From: Cenarchaeum sp.
GTDB lineage: Archaea; Thermoproteota; Nitrososphaeria; Nitrososphaerales; Nitrosopumilaceae
Direction: 5' to 3'
NCBI GenBank assembly: GCA_020027365.1
Contig: JAHRAJ010000028.1
Location: 1 to 17,198, forward strand
Length of the DNA: 17,198 nt
The notes under the pieces are model-generated. The model made no database searches and was not told the origin of the DNA. It was given only the letters and a program-made list of their open reading frames with translations. Position numbers and translations under genes: made by a program. Positions 1 to 7,326 of this stretch are shown here, in pieces. The number at the start of each line of letters is the position of its first letter. Positions within the stretch are counted from its first letter, which is position 1.

Positions 1-24
1 TCGGGCGCCGTCCCCACCCCATCC

Positions 25-1374
25 ATGGCAACGCAGATGAGCCATGTCCGCCGCGGCGTGGCGACCGACGAGATGAGGCAGGTGGCCCACGACGAGGACG
101 TCACCCTGGACTGGCTCATGCCGCGCATCGCCCGCGGGTCTATAATCATACCGTGCAACAACGCACGGCGGCAAAAGGACGTGCACCGTGTCGGCATAGG
201 CCGGGGCCTCAAGACCAAGGTCAACGTGAACATAGGAACATCCACCCTAAACGTGGATCTGGACCGCGAGATCAAAAAGGCCGAGGTGGCCGTAAAATAC
301 CACGCCGACACCATCATGGATCTAAGTGACGGGGGCGACGTGGGCGCCGTCCGGGCCGCCCTGCTCGAGGCGGCCCCCATTACATTTGGAACCGTCCCCA
401 TATACGAGGCATACAACCACGGCGTCGAGGTTCACAAAAACCCGATGGAGCTCACCGAGGACGACTTTCTCAACGCGTTTGAAAGCAACGCAAAGGACGG
501 CGTCGACTATACCACAATCCACTCGGGGATAACGCGGGACATTGCAAAGCGGATACTGCAGGTGCGGCGGCACGGCGGGGTGGTCAGCAAGGGCGGCACA
601 ATCACCGCCGCGTGGATGCTAAAGCACGAAAAGGAAAACCCGTACTACTCGCACTTTGACTACCTGATCGAGGTGGCGCGCAAATACGACGTCACGTTCA
701 GCCTCGGTGACGCCCTGCGCCCGGGCTCCATACTAGACTCCCACGACGAGCTGCAGGTCCAGGAGATGATAAACATCTCCCGGCTTGCGCGGCAGGCAAA
801 CCGGCACGGCGTCCAGGTGATGGTGGAGGGGCCCGGACACGTCCCGCTCAACGAGGTCGCGGCAAACGTGCGCCTTGCAAAGTCGCTCATAGGCGACGTC
901 CCCTACTACGTGCTGGGGCCGCTGGTCACCGACGTCGCCTCCGGGCACGACCACATCGCAAGCGCCATTGGCGCCGCCGTGTCTGCAAGCGAGGGGGTGG
1001 ACCTCCTCTGCTACCTGACCCCGTCTGAACACCTGGCATTGCCCAACGCAGAGGAGGTAAAGGCGGGCCTCATCGCGTACAGGATTGCCGCGCACGCCGG
1101 CGACCTGGTCAAGATTCGCGACAAGGCGATAAAATGGGACCAAAAGATGACGGCTGCCCGGCGGACCCTGGACTGGGAGGCGCAGATTGCGCTGTCCATC
1201 GATCCCGAGGAGGCGGCGCGCATACACTCGCGGACGGGCCAGCACCCGGGCAACAACGTGCCGTGCACAATGTGCGGCGGTGCCTGCGTCTACCTCATGC
1301 TCCCACAGCAGCGCAGATACGAACTGCCCGACGGCGGGCCCGTGCTACAGCAGGCAGAGCAGCACGTCGACTAG
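25..1374 (+). CDS. thiC: Phosphomethylpyrimidine synthase ThiC
   Basis: Radical-SAM enzyme that rearranges aminoimidazole ribotide into hydroxymethylpyrimidine phosphate, the pyrimidine half of thiamine; cytosolic. The 449-residue protein is about the archaeal family length. Family signatures are clear: an N-terminal TQM...RRGVATDEM, GTVPIYEA near residue 121, SLGDALRPGS in the middle, and VEGPGHVPLNE near 267-277. The C-terminal iron-sulfur triad is C414, C417 and C421 (CTMCGGAC), spaced CX2CX3C, one residue tighter than the CX2CX4C I recall for bacterial ThiC. The ATG at 25 matches the usual family N-terminus; only 24 upstream bases are visible, so promoter or riboswitch control cannot be judged. 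It converges on the Nudix gene, with the two 3' ends overlapping by 30 bases. Identity is very secure. Confidence 0.97.
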   Translation: MATQMSHVRRGVATDEMRQVAHDEDVTLDWLMPRIARGSIIIPCNNARRQKDVHRVGIGRGLKTKVNVNIGTSTLNVDLDREIKKAEVAVKYHADTIMDLSDGGDVGAVRAALLEAAPITFGTVPIYEAYNHGVEVHKNPMELTEDDFLNAFESNAKDGVDYTTIHSGITRDIAKRILQVRRHGGVVSKGGTITAAWMLKHEKENPYYSHFDYLIEVARKYDVTFSLGDALRPGSILDSHDELQVQEMINISRLARQANRHGVQVMVEGPGHVPLNEVAANVRLAKSLIGDVPYYVLGPLVTDVASGHDHIASAIGAAVSASEGVDLLCYLTPSEHLALPNAEEVKAGLIAYRIAAHAGDLVKIRDKAIKWDQKMTAARRTLDWEAQIALSIDPEEAARIHSRTGQHPGNNVPCTMCGGACVYLMLPQQRRYELPDGGPVLQQAEQHVD

Positions 1375-1752
1375 CCGGGGAACCGTCCTGTACCCGGATA
1401 TGTCACAGGCGGCGACCCACACATACTCGGAGTTTTCCCAGTTTAGCCGGATCCGCGGCCTCCGTGCCTCAAACAAAAACGGATAGACCTCCCACTCGTG
1501 GTTCCTGTACTGCGGTGACGTAATCCTCACGCTGCGCGCGCTCCTTGTCATCCGGATCTTGTCCCTGCCAATCCCCAGCTCCTCGTAAATCTCAATCTTT
1601 GCCCTCTCCAGCGGACTCTCACCGCCCTCGATGACGCCGCTCACCGCGGCCCACAGCCCCTTCATCGTTTTCACACTGTTGCTGCGCCTGACCAGCAGAA
1701 ACCTGTCGCCGTCGCGTACAAAGGCCGTGATGATACGGGTGGAGCGCCGCAT
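1345..1752 (-). CDS. Nudix hydrolase
   Basis: Predicted Nudix-fold pyrophosphohydrolase of 135 residues; substrate not predictable. The Nudix box spans G39 to I61: G39, E45, E54, E57, E58 and G60 fit GX5EX7REUXEEXGU, but the arginine position is I53. The metal-binding glutamates are intact, so activity is plausible. The region around residues 100-113 (LNWENSEYVWV) is the usual Nudix C-terminal strand. The ATG at 1752 lies 15 bases after the tyrA stop begins on the minus strand, so the gene appears to be the last member of the aromatic amino acid operon. Its last 30 bases overlap thiC in antisense. No separate promoter is visible. A housecleaning NTP or dinucleotide hydrolase is the default guess; the link to aromatic synthesis may be positional only. 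Confidence 0.88.
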   Translation of the reverse strand: MRRSTRIITAFVRDGDRFLLVRRSNSVKTMKGLWAAVSGVIEGGESPLERAKIEIYEELGIGRDKIRMTRSARSVRITSPQYRNHEWEVYPFLFEARRPRIRLNWENSEYVWVAACDISGYRTVPRLVDVLLCLL

Positions 1753-1764
1753 GCCGCCGTCGTG

Positions 1765-2625
1765 TTATCTTTCCACCATGCCGATCATCGACGTGAGTTT
1801 CTTGTAAGACGCGGCCGGATCGGAGCCGGCGGCCAGCCTCTCCTGGCACTCTATGACATAGTTTACGACCTCCTCGGTCTTGGACTCTTGCACCGCCGTC
1901 AGCAGCCTTCCGACATCCTTCCAAAACTCCTCGGCCACCTTTCTAATCTCGGGGTTTGCGATTACCGTCTCTATGAGGCTTGGCGACTCTGTAAGTATGC
2001 TCTCGGCCAGTATCTTCTGGGTCTTGAACGTCGTGCCCGCCATCTTGTCGGTGAGCGACATCTTCTCGTCCTTTGAGATTATGCTTGCAAACACCAGGTT
2101 GACAAGGTGGGTGAGCCCCAAGATGACGGCGATCTTTTTGTCGTGCTCGGCGGCGTCGATCGTGACAAACTTTGCGCCCGGAAACAGGGACTTTGCAACG
2201 GACAGCTCCTTTTTGGCGTCCTTGACGGGGATTGATATGATGTTCTTCTTGCCGATCTTTTTGGTGTTCGTGCCCGGACCAAACATCGGGTGTATGCAGA
2301 TTGGGTTTATCTTTGCGGGGATCTTGGATAGTGCCGACATTGTCTTTGCCTTTTCCGACGATATGTCGATCAGATACGTCCCCCTCTTCATCTCCTTGGC
2401 GATCAGCCTGATAATCTCCGGCGTCCTTCTGGTCGGCGTGCACAGCACCACATAATCCGTGTTCAGGACAGATCCCACGAGCGACTCTGACACGGCAACC
2501 CCCTTGGTGACCACCTTGTTCTCGGCGTCATACCCGGTCACGTTAAACCCCTTGTCCACAAAGTACTTGCAAAACCACCTGCCCATGCTTCCACCGGCAC
2601 CCATGACCGTCACCTTTTTTGCCAT
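1765..2625 (-). CDS. tyrA: Prephenate (or arogenate) dehydrogenase
   Basis: NAD(P)-dependent oxidative decarboxylase making 4-hydroxyphenylpyruvate from prephenate, or tyrosine from arogenate. The 286-residue protein begins with a Rossmann strand and the GAGGSMG dinucleotide loop (residues 9-15). HPMFGPG (112-118), EHDK (160-163) and LTHLVN (171-176) are family motifs; H112 is the likely catalytic histidine by analogy to TyrA. The C-terminal half is the helical dimerisation domain. No ACT domain is present, so no classical tyrosine feedback site is visible. The ATG is 1 base after the TAG of the upstream chorismate mutase-aminotransferase gene, implying co-transcription and coupled translation. 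If the upstream aminotransferase acts on prephenate, this enzyme may use arogenate; sequence alone does not settle this. Confidence 0.92.
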   Translation of the reverse strand: MAKKVTVMGAGGSMGRWFCKYFVDKGFNVTGYDAENKVVTKGVAVSESLVGSVLNTDYVVLCTPTRRTPEIIRLIAKEMKRGTYLIDISSEKAKTMSALSKIPAKINPICIHPMFGPGTNTKKIGKKNIISIPVKDAKKELSVAKSLFPGAKFVTIDAAEHDKKIAVILGLTHLVNLVFASIISKDEKMSLTDKMAGTTFKTQKILAESILTESPSLIETVIANPEIRKVAEEFWKDVGRLLTAVQESKTEEVVNYVIECQERLAAGSDPAASYKKLTSMIGMVER

Positions 2626-2626
2626 C

Positions 2627-4063
2627 CTACTGGCCTTCCCCCTCTTCTTCCACGTTTATATCCATCTTCAGGATCCTGCCTAGGATGCCCATGCCTTCCT
2701 TTAGTGTCTTTACATCGCTGCACGCCGAAATCCGGATAAATCCCCCATAATCGCCAAATCCCTCCCCCGGGGCAAGGGCCAGCCCCTCCTCCTCCAGCGC
2801 CCTGTCGACCAGCAGCCGGGTTTTGCCGGACCAGCCCCCGCCGCCGCCGGCGCCGCCCCCCGCAACCCTTGCAAATACGTACATGGCCCCGTCGGGATGC
2901 GCAAACTCCAGCCCCATCCCCCCGGCCTCGCGGGCCAGCACGTCCAGCCTCTCCCTGATCAGGGCGGCATTGCCCGACACGTCCTCGTCTAGCGCCGCAA
3001 GTGCGGCATGCTGCACGGGCTCGGCAACGCTGGTCATGCACATCCCCTGCAACGCCGCCATCCTCTCCACGACGGCCTCGTGTGCGACCGTATACCCCAC
3101 CCTGAATCCCGTCATTGCATGTGACTTGGAAAACGACTGCACCACGACGGCCTTGTCATACCCGTACTCCAGCACGCTCTTCCACCCGTCCCCCGCATAT
3201 GCGGCGTAAATCTCGTCGCTCAGCACGTACAGCCCGCTCCTCTTGGCCAGTCCGACCACCTCGTCTTGCAACGCGGCCGGCAGGACCTTGCCGGTCGGGT
3301 TGTTTGGATAATTCAGGACGATCATCCGCGTGTTGGCGTTGACAAGCCGCGCAATCTCGTCAACCCCGGGCTCCCACCCGCCATCCAGCGTGGTTCCGAC
3401 CGCGCGCACCTTTACCCCCGCGCGCATTGCAAAGTCCCGGTATGCGGGCCACGCCGGCTCTATGATGATCATCTCGTCACCGGGGTTCAACAGCGTGCTG
3501 ACCGCCAGAAATATGGAAAACCTGGCACCGGGCGTGACAAGCACGTTGCGCGGGCCCGGCCGCGGCATAGACGGGCCGCGCCGCGCCGCAACCCTGTCGG
3601 CTATCGCGCTCCGGAGCGCCTCAACCCCCGCGGCATCCCCGTACCTTACCATCCCCGCCTCAAACGACTCGGCCAGCGCCGCGCCGACCGCCGGCGGCGG
3701 CATAAAGTCCGGCTCGCCCACCTCCATGTGTATAATCCGCCTTCCCTGACCCTCAAGCTCCTTTGCCCTGCGAAACACTGACAGGTGGCTCTGCTTGCCG
3801 CCGGACTGTACCATGACCGACTCGTTGAGCAAAAAGTTGAGAAACCTTGATGCCATGCCCTCATCCAGCCCGATCTCGCGCGAAAGCTCGACAATCTTGG
3901 CATGCAGTCCCATCTCCCGCCCCTCGTCGGACACGCCCTTGCCAATAGTCTTCTTCACCCTGCCAATCTCCCGCGCAACGCCAATCCGCTCCCCAAGAAG
4001 CCGGGTCATATCCAGCGTAATCCTGTCCATCCGGTCGCGCAGGCCGTCGATCTCCCCGGCCAC
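2627..4063 (-). CDS. Chorismate mutase-aminotransferase fusion
   Basis: Bifunctional 478-residue protein. Residues about 4-85 are an AroQ-type chorismate mutase (LRDRMDRIT...LLGERI...IGRVKK), converting chorismate to prephenate. Residues about 95-465 are a fold-type I PLP aminotransferase: VGEPDF (115-120), NYPNNPTG, VLSDE with PLP-contacting D283, and SFSKSHAMTGFR with Schiff-base lysine K313. Coupling a mutase to an aminotransferase suggests prephenate transamination to arogenate, or aromatic keto-acid transamination downstream. I prefer the GTG at 4063, one base after the aroC TGA; a TTG at 4111 would add 16 residues overlapping aroC. A glycine run (AGGGAGGGGGWSG, bases 2825-2863) interrupts the C-terminal domain. 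The gene lies in the aro operon between aroC and tyrA. Domain calls are secure; the amino-acceptor is inferred. Confidence 0.9.
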   Translation of the reverse strand: MAGEIDGLRDRMDRITLDMTRLLGERIGVAREIGRVKKTIGKGVSDEGREMGLHAKIVELSREIGLDEGMASRFLNFLLNESVMVQSGGKQSHLSVFRRAKELEGQGRRIIHMEVGEPDFMPPPAVGAALAESFEAGMVRYGDAAGVEALRSAIADRVAARRGPSMPRPGPRNVLVTPGARFSIFLAVSTLLNPGDEMIIIEPAWPAYRDFAMRAGVKVRAVGTTLDGGWEPGVDEIARLVNANTRMIVLNYPNNPTGKVLPAALQDEVVGLAKRSGLYVLSDEIYAAYAGDGWKSVLEYGYDKAVVVQSFSKSHAMTGFRVGYTVAHEAVVERMAALQGMCMTSVAEPVQHAALAALDEDVSGNAALIRERLDVLAREAGGMGLEFAHPDGAMYVFARVAGGGAGGGGGWSGKTRLLVDRALEEEGLALAPGEGFGDYGGFIRISACSDVKTLKEGMGILGRILKMDINVEEEGEGQ

Positions 4064-4064
4064 G

Positions 4065-5189
4065 TCACAGCACCGGTCCGATAAAGCCGCCAACCAGCGC
4101 CTGATCCGCAATCAAGAGGGACACCAGCGCGTCGACCACCGGGGGGGCCCTGGGCACCACGCACGGGTCGTGCCTTCCCTTGACGGACAGCGTCGCCGGC
4201 TTTTTGGTCTTTAGATCCACAGTCCTCTGCGGCGCCGCGATGGAAGAGGCAGGCTTGAACGCCACCCGCATGGTTATGGGCATGCCGTTTGATATCCCGC
4301 CCAGTATCCCGCCGGCGTTGTTTGTGCCGGTCCGAACCCTCCCCCCCCGCACCACATACGGATCGTTGTTCTGTGATCCACGCAAGTCCGATCCTGCAAA
4401 TCCCGAGCCAAACTCCACGCCCTTGACAGACGGTATGGAAAACATCGCCCTGCTCAGCTCCGACTCTAGTGATCCAAACACCGGCTCGCCCACGCCCACC
4501 GGAACGCCGGTGGTCACCGACTCGATCACCCCGCCCAGCGAGTCGCCGTCCCTCCTCGCCTTTTGTATGGCGGCCTTCATCCTGGCGGCGGTCTTTGCAT
4601 CGGGGCACCGTACGTCGTTTGAATATATTGCGTTGTCACCGCTGCCGCCGCCCCGTCGTCGGCCGCCGCCCGCCGCCGCCTCCCCGCCGGGCATTGCAAT
4701 CCCGCCAATCCTGCACGTGTACGAACGGGTCTCCACGCCCAGCGCGGTCTTTAGCAGCTTTTTTGCAATCGCGCCGCCCATCACGTGGGTTGCCGTCAGC
4801 CTGCCCGAAAAGCGGCCGCCGCCCCTGACGTCGTTGTACCCGCCATACTTTACGCCGGCCGGATAGTCCGAGTGTCCCGGCCTTGGCATCCTGTCAAGCC
4901 CGTCATAATCGCGCGATCTGTGATCCTTGTTCCAGATCACGGTGGTTATCGGCGCGCCGGTCGTGCGACCGCCGTGCACTCCGGATATAATCTCGACCTG
5001 GTCGTCCTCCTTTCTCTGCGTCGTGATCGACGACTGTCCCGGCCGCCTGTGATCCAGCATCGGCTGGATGTCAGACTCGGACACGCGCAGTCCGGCAGGG
5101 CATCCGTCCAGCACGGCCCCCACGCACCGCCCGTGGCTCTCCCCGAAGCTTGTCAGCACCAGCCTGCGGCCGATCGAGCTTTGCGACAA
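4065..5189 (-). CDS. aroC: Chorismate synthase
   Basis: FMN-dependent lyase converting EPSP to chorismate, last step of the shikimate pathway. The 374-residue product has the expected motifs: FGESHG (15-20), RRPGQS (48-53), MPRPGHSDYP (101-110), GGGRFSGRLTATHV (123-136) and a C-terminal RHDPC. The start is TTG at 5189; no in-frame ATG gives the usual short N-terminus, and a TATA-like box at 5213-5220 lies exactly where a leaderless start at 5189 would need it. An insertion of about 19 residues rich in Gly, Arg and Ala (bases 4635-4691) sits between residues 167 and 185, outside the conserved motifs. The next gene starts 1 base after its TGA. It is probably first gene of an aroC-CM/AT-tyrA-Nudix transcript. 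Confidence 0.96.
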   Translation of the reverse strand: MSQSSIGRRLVLTSFGESHGRCVGAVLDGCPAGLRVSESDIQPMLDHRRPGQSSITTQRKEDDQVEIISGVHGGRTTGAPITTVIWNKDHRSRDYDGLDRMPRPGHSDYPAGVKYGGYNDVRGGGRFSGRLTATHVMGGAIAKKLLKTALGVETRSYTCRIGGIAMPGGEAAAGGGRRRGGGSGDNAIYSNDVRCPDAKTAARMKAAIQKARRDGDSLGGVIESVTTGVPVGVGEPVFGSLESELSRAMFSIPSVKGVEFGSGFAGSDLRGSQNNDPYVVRGGRVRTGTNNAGGILGGISNGMPITMRVAFKPASSIAAPQRTVDLKTKKPATLSVKGRHDPCVVPRAPPVVDALVSLLIADQALVGGFIGPVL

Positions 5190-5212
5190 TGTCCAAGGCA
5201 GTCCGCCGGTGC

Positions 5213-5220
5213 TTATAATT
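5213..5220 (-). promoter_or_regulatory. TATA-like box for aroC
   Basis: Reading AATTATAA on the minus strand, centred about 27 bases before the TTG of aroC. This spacing fits an archaeal TATA box with transcription starting at or next to the start codon (leaderless). It indicates that aroC and downstream genes can be transcribed separately from aroE and the shikimate kinase. Confidence 0.6.
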
Positions 5221-5275
5221 CATGTCCTGTCGTCCGCGTCACCACCACCGCCGTCGTCACCGCCGCCGCCGCCGT

Positions 5276-6148
5276 CTACAGCTTGTGTACTTCTGCCTTT
5301 TTGTTGTTTACGCGCGTCTCGATCACCCTGCCCTCCATCCGTGCAAACACCTTTTTGACGCCGGTCACGTCCCTCATCCGCACCACGGCCGCCACCGCGG
5401 GGCCGTTGCCCGATATCGAGGCGCCCACCGCCCCCTTTTCGACCAAATCCGCGACCAGTCCGGGCTCGGATCCCAGCACCTCGACGGCCGCCAGCCCGTT
5501 GAGAATCATCGCGTTCCAGTAATCACCCTCCCGGGCCATCCCCCACGCCTTTTCAAAGACCGTCCCGAGATTCCCCAGCCTCTTTACGTTCCCGCGCCTC
5601 CTTGCCCGGGGCACAAAGATCACCACCGCCATCCCCCGGGGGCCGGCCCTGTGCACAACCAGCCGCCTCCTCAGGTTGTCCGTCACGTTAAACCCGCCGT
5701 AATAACACGCGCAGGCGTCGTCATACGCACCGGTCATGCTGACCTTGGCGCGCATGGACGCCTCGACGCCGGCCACCAGCACGCGCTGATCGTCCACCCT
5801 GGACCGGAACGCCCCGGTGCACGCAAGCGCGACGGCCGACGATATCGCGCTAGAGCTCTTCAGCCCGTACCCCGCGGGAATGTCAGAATCGATCCGCACC
5901 CGAATCCTGTTTTTGTCAAGCACCCTCCTTGGAACCGCCTCCTCCACGGTCCTGTACACCAAGCGCGAGCTGATGTTTTGCCTCCCGTCGGACTCTAGCA
6001 CGACCCCGCGGCCCGTCCCCACCTCCACGGTGGCGCGCACCTGCTGCTCCGTACCCAGCGTCGCCCCCTTGCCGGCGGCTATCGCGTTTACGATCGAGAC
6101 GGCGCCGTGCACGGTGGCCCGGGCCCCCGCCCCGTCCGTCGCAGTCAT
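5276..6148 (-). CDS. aroK: Archaeal shikimate kinase (GHMP superfamily)
   Basis: Phosphorylates shikimate at the 3-OH with ATP. This is the archaeal non-homologous type related to homoserine and mevalonate kinases, not the P-loop bacterial AroK. The 290-residue protein has the GHMP ATP loop PAGYGLKSSSA (91-101), TGAYDDACACYYGG (139-152) carrying the probable catalytic and metal-binding acids, and the C-terminal GASISGNGPA (242-251). The ATG at 6148 overlaps the aroE TGA as ATGA, strong evidence for this start and for coupling; a longer frame to 6208 would run inside aroE and add no conserved sequence. The 86-base gap to aroC contains a CCG/CCA trinucleotide run and the aroC promoter. Confidence 0.93.
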   Translation of the reverse strand: MTATDGAGARATVHGAVSIVNAIAAGKGATLGTEQQVRATVEVGTGRGVVLESDGRQNISSRLVYRTVEEAVPRRVLDKNRIRVRIDSDIPAGYGLKSSSAISSAVALACTGAFRSRVDDQRVLVAGVEASMRAKVSMTGAYDDACACYYGGFNVTDNLRRRLVVHRAGPRGMAVVIFVPRARRRGNVKRLGNLGTVFEKAWGMAREGDYWNAMILNGLAAVEVLGSEPGLVADLVEKGAVGASISGNGPAVAAVVRMRDVTGVKKVFARMEGRVIETRVNNKKAEVHKL

Positions 6149-7035
6149 GCCGACATCCCCACCAGTGCCCTCTTCATGGCCCCGTACGGCGCATCCCTGC
6201 CGTGCCATATCTCAAACGCCCTAGCGGCCTGCCCCAGCAACATCTCGTACCCGGGTATCGTCGTGGCGCCGGCCTTTTTTGCCTTTCCGAGCAGACCCGT
6301 GTTGATCGGCCTGTACACTATGTCGTATACGACCATCCCCTCTTCAATCTGGGATGCATCCACCGGCAGTCCGTCCTTTTCTGCCCCCCCGTCCGCATCT
6401 TTTGTCCCCCCGCCATCGCCGCCCGCCGCCATGCCGACCGGGGTGGCGTTGACGACAAACTTGTATCCCGCCAGCGCGGGCATGTCCCCAAACCCGGCCA
6501 CGTCAGAGTCCAGTCCCAACGATCTGGCAAACCGTGCAAGCTCGCCCGTTTTTGCACCGTCCCTTCCCACCACGGTAATCCTCCCCGCGCCCTCCTTTGC
6601 AAACCCGGCCGCGATGGCCCGGGCCGCACCCCCCGCACCCATCAGCAGCACGTCCTCGCCGGCAATTCCTATGCCGCGGCGCCGTATCGGATCCAAAAAC
6701 CCGTCCATGTCCGTGTTATACCCCTTTAGTACGGCCCCGCCGCCGCCACCGTCCTCTGCCATCACAACCACCGTGTTTGCAGCCCCGATGGCACTGCACC
6801 CCTCGTCGGTCTTGTCCAAAAACCTCATAATCTCCACCTTGTGCGGTATGGTCACGTTAAACCCCGCCATGCCGGTCCTCTTGAGCGACTCAATCCCCTC
6901 CTCCAGCTCGCCGGCAGGAACCCTGTACGCGATGTATGTGGCATCCATTCCAAGCTCCCGAAACGCGGCGTTGTGTATGCTGGGCGACATCGAGTGGTGT
7001 ATCGGATCCCCGATCACCGCATACGTGCTGAGCAT
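6145..7035 (-). CDS. aroE: Shikimate dehydrogenase
   Basis: NADPH-dependent reduction of 3-dehydroshikimate to shikimate. The 296-residue protein starts with AVIGDPIHHSMSPSIHN, the substrate-binding segment; NVTIPHK contains catalytic K66, NTDMDG contains D109, and MGAGGAARA (132-140) is the dinucleotide loop. NATPVGM (196-202) and the C-terminal PGYEMLLGQAARAFEIW are typical. Two glycine-rich insertions stand out: about residues 94-100 (bases 6736-6753) and 203-222 (6370-6429), the latter directly after NATPVGM where relatives continue with few extra residues. The ATG at 7035 is preceded at the right distance by a TTTAAAT box, so a leaderless mRNA beginning at aroE is likely. Its stop overlaps the kinase start. 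Confidence 0.96.
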   Translation of the reverse strand: MLSTYAVIGDPIHHSMSPSIHNAAFRELGMDATYIAYRVPAGELEEGIESLKRTGMAGFNVTIPHKVEIMRFLDKTDEGCSAIGAANTVVVMAEDGGGGGAVLKGYNTDMDGFLDPIRRRGIGIAGEDVLLMGAGGAARAIAAGFAKEGAGRITVVGRDGAKTGELARFARSLGLDSDVAGFGDMPALAGYKFVVNATPVGMAAGGDGGGTKDADGGAEKDGLPVDASQIEEGMVVYDIVYRPINTGLLGKAKKAGATTIPGYEMLLGQAARAFEIWHGRDAPYGAMKRALVGMSA

Positions 7036-7057
7036 GCCTGCCGGCGGCGCCGGGCCG

Positions 7058-7064
7058 ATTTAAA
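7058..7064 (-). promoter_or_regulatory. TATA-like box for aroE
   Basis: TTTAAAT on the minus strand, 23-29 bases before the aroE ATG. The position matches leaderless archaeal promoters elsewhere in the window and probably drives the aroE-shikimate kinase pair. Confidence 0.6.
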
Positions 7065-7136
7065 CCGACCCCGATCGTGGCAAACCCGTCCGTGCCCCGT
7101 GCCGCCGCCGCAAGACGCCGCGCCGCGGATGATCCG

Positions 7137-7157
7137 GCCGCCAAAAAAATCGGCGGT
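7137..7157 (-). terminator. Possible terminator hairpin with T run
   Basis: A 5-base-pair GC stem (CCGCC with GGCGG) encloses a run of seven A on the plus strand, so T7 on the minus strand. It lies about 170 bases beyond the mqnD stop in the direction of mqnD transcription and before the aroE promoter. Archaeal termination mainly needs the T run. The function is inferred. Confidence 0.3.
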
Positions 7158-7240
7158 CAACAGGTGCCAGACGCGCCCGGCGGCCGGTCGTCTGCTGCTC
7201 CCGGCAATCAGCGAAAAAGGAGCGGCCGCGTTTCCGTCGC

Positions 7241-7309
7241 CTGCAGGCGGCGGCAACACTGCCGGCATCAATCCGTCTTGCCGGCCTCCCTGCCGGACTG
7301 CAGGCGGCG
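7241..7309. repeat. Short GC-rich direct repeat downstream of mqnD
   Basis: CTGCAGGCGGCG occurs at 7241-7252 and again at 7298-7309, with several CTGCCGG copies between. The repeats lie in the 291-base gap between aroE and mqnD, in which I see no credible gene. Origin and role are unknown; they may be remnants of GC-rich slippage. Confidence 0.4.
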
Positions 7310-7326
7310 CCGGTTTGCCGCCGTCG

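Noticed and set aside
4064..4111. TTG at 4111 as start of the chorismate mutase-aminotransferase
   Set aside because: It overlaps aroC by 47 bases and adds residues outside the mutase fold; the GTG one base after the aroC stop is more economical.
6107..7063. 318-residue plus-strand open frame opposite aroE
   Set aside because: Pro/Ser/Ala-rich shadow of a well-supported shikimate dehydrogenase.
7036..7326. Possible tRNA or structured RNA between aroE and mqnD
   Set aside because: No T-arm GGTTCRA-like sequence or cloverleaf was found; only short GC repeats and a weak hairpin.
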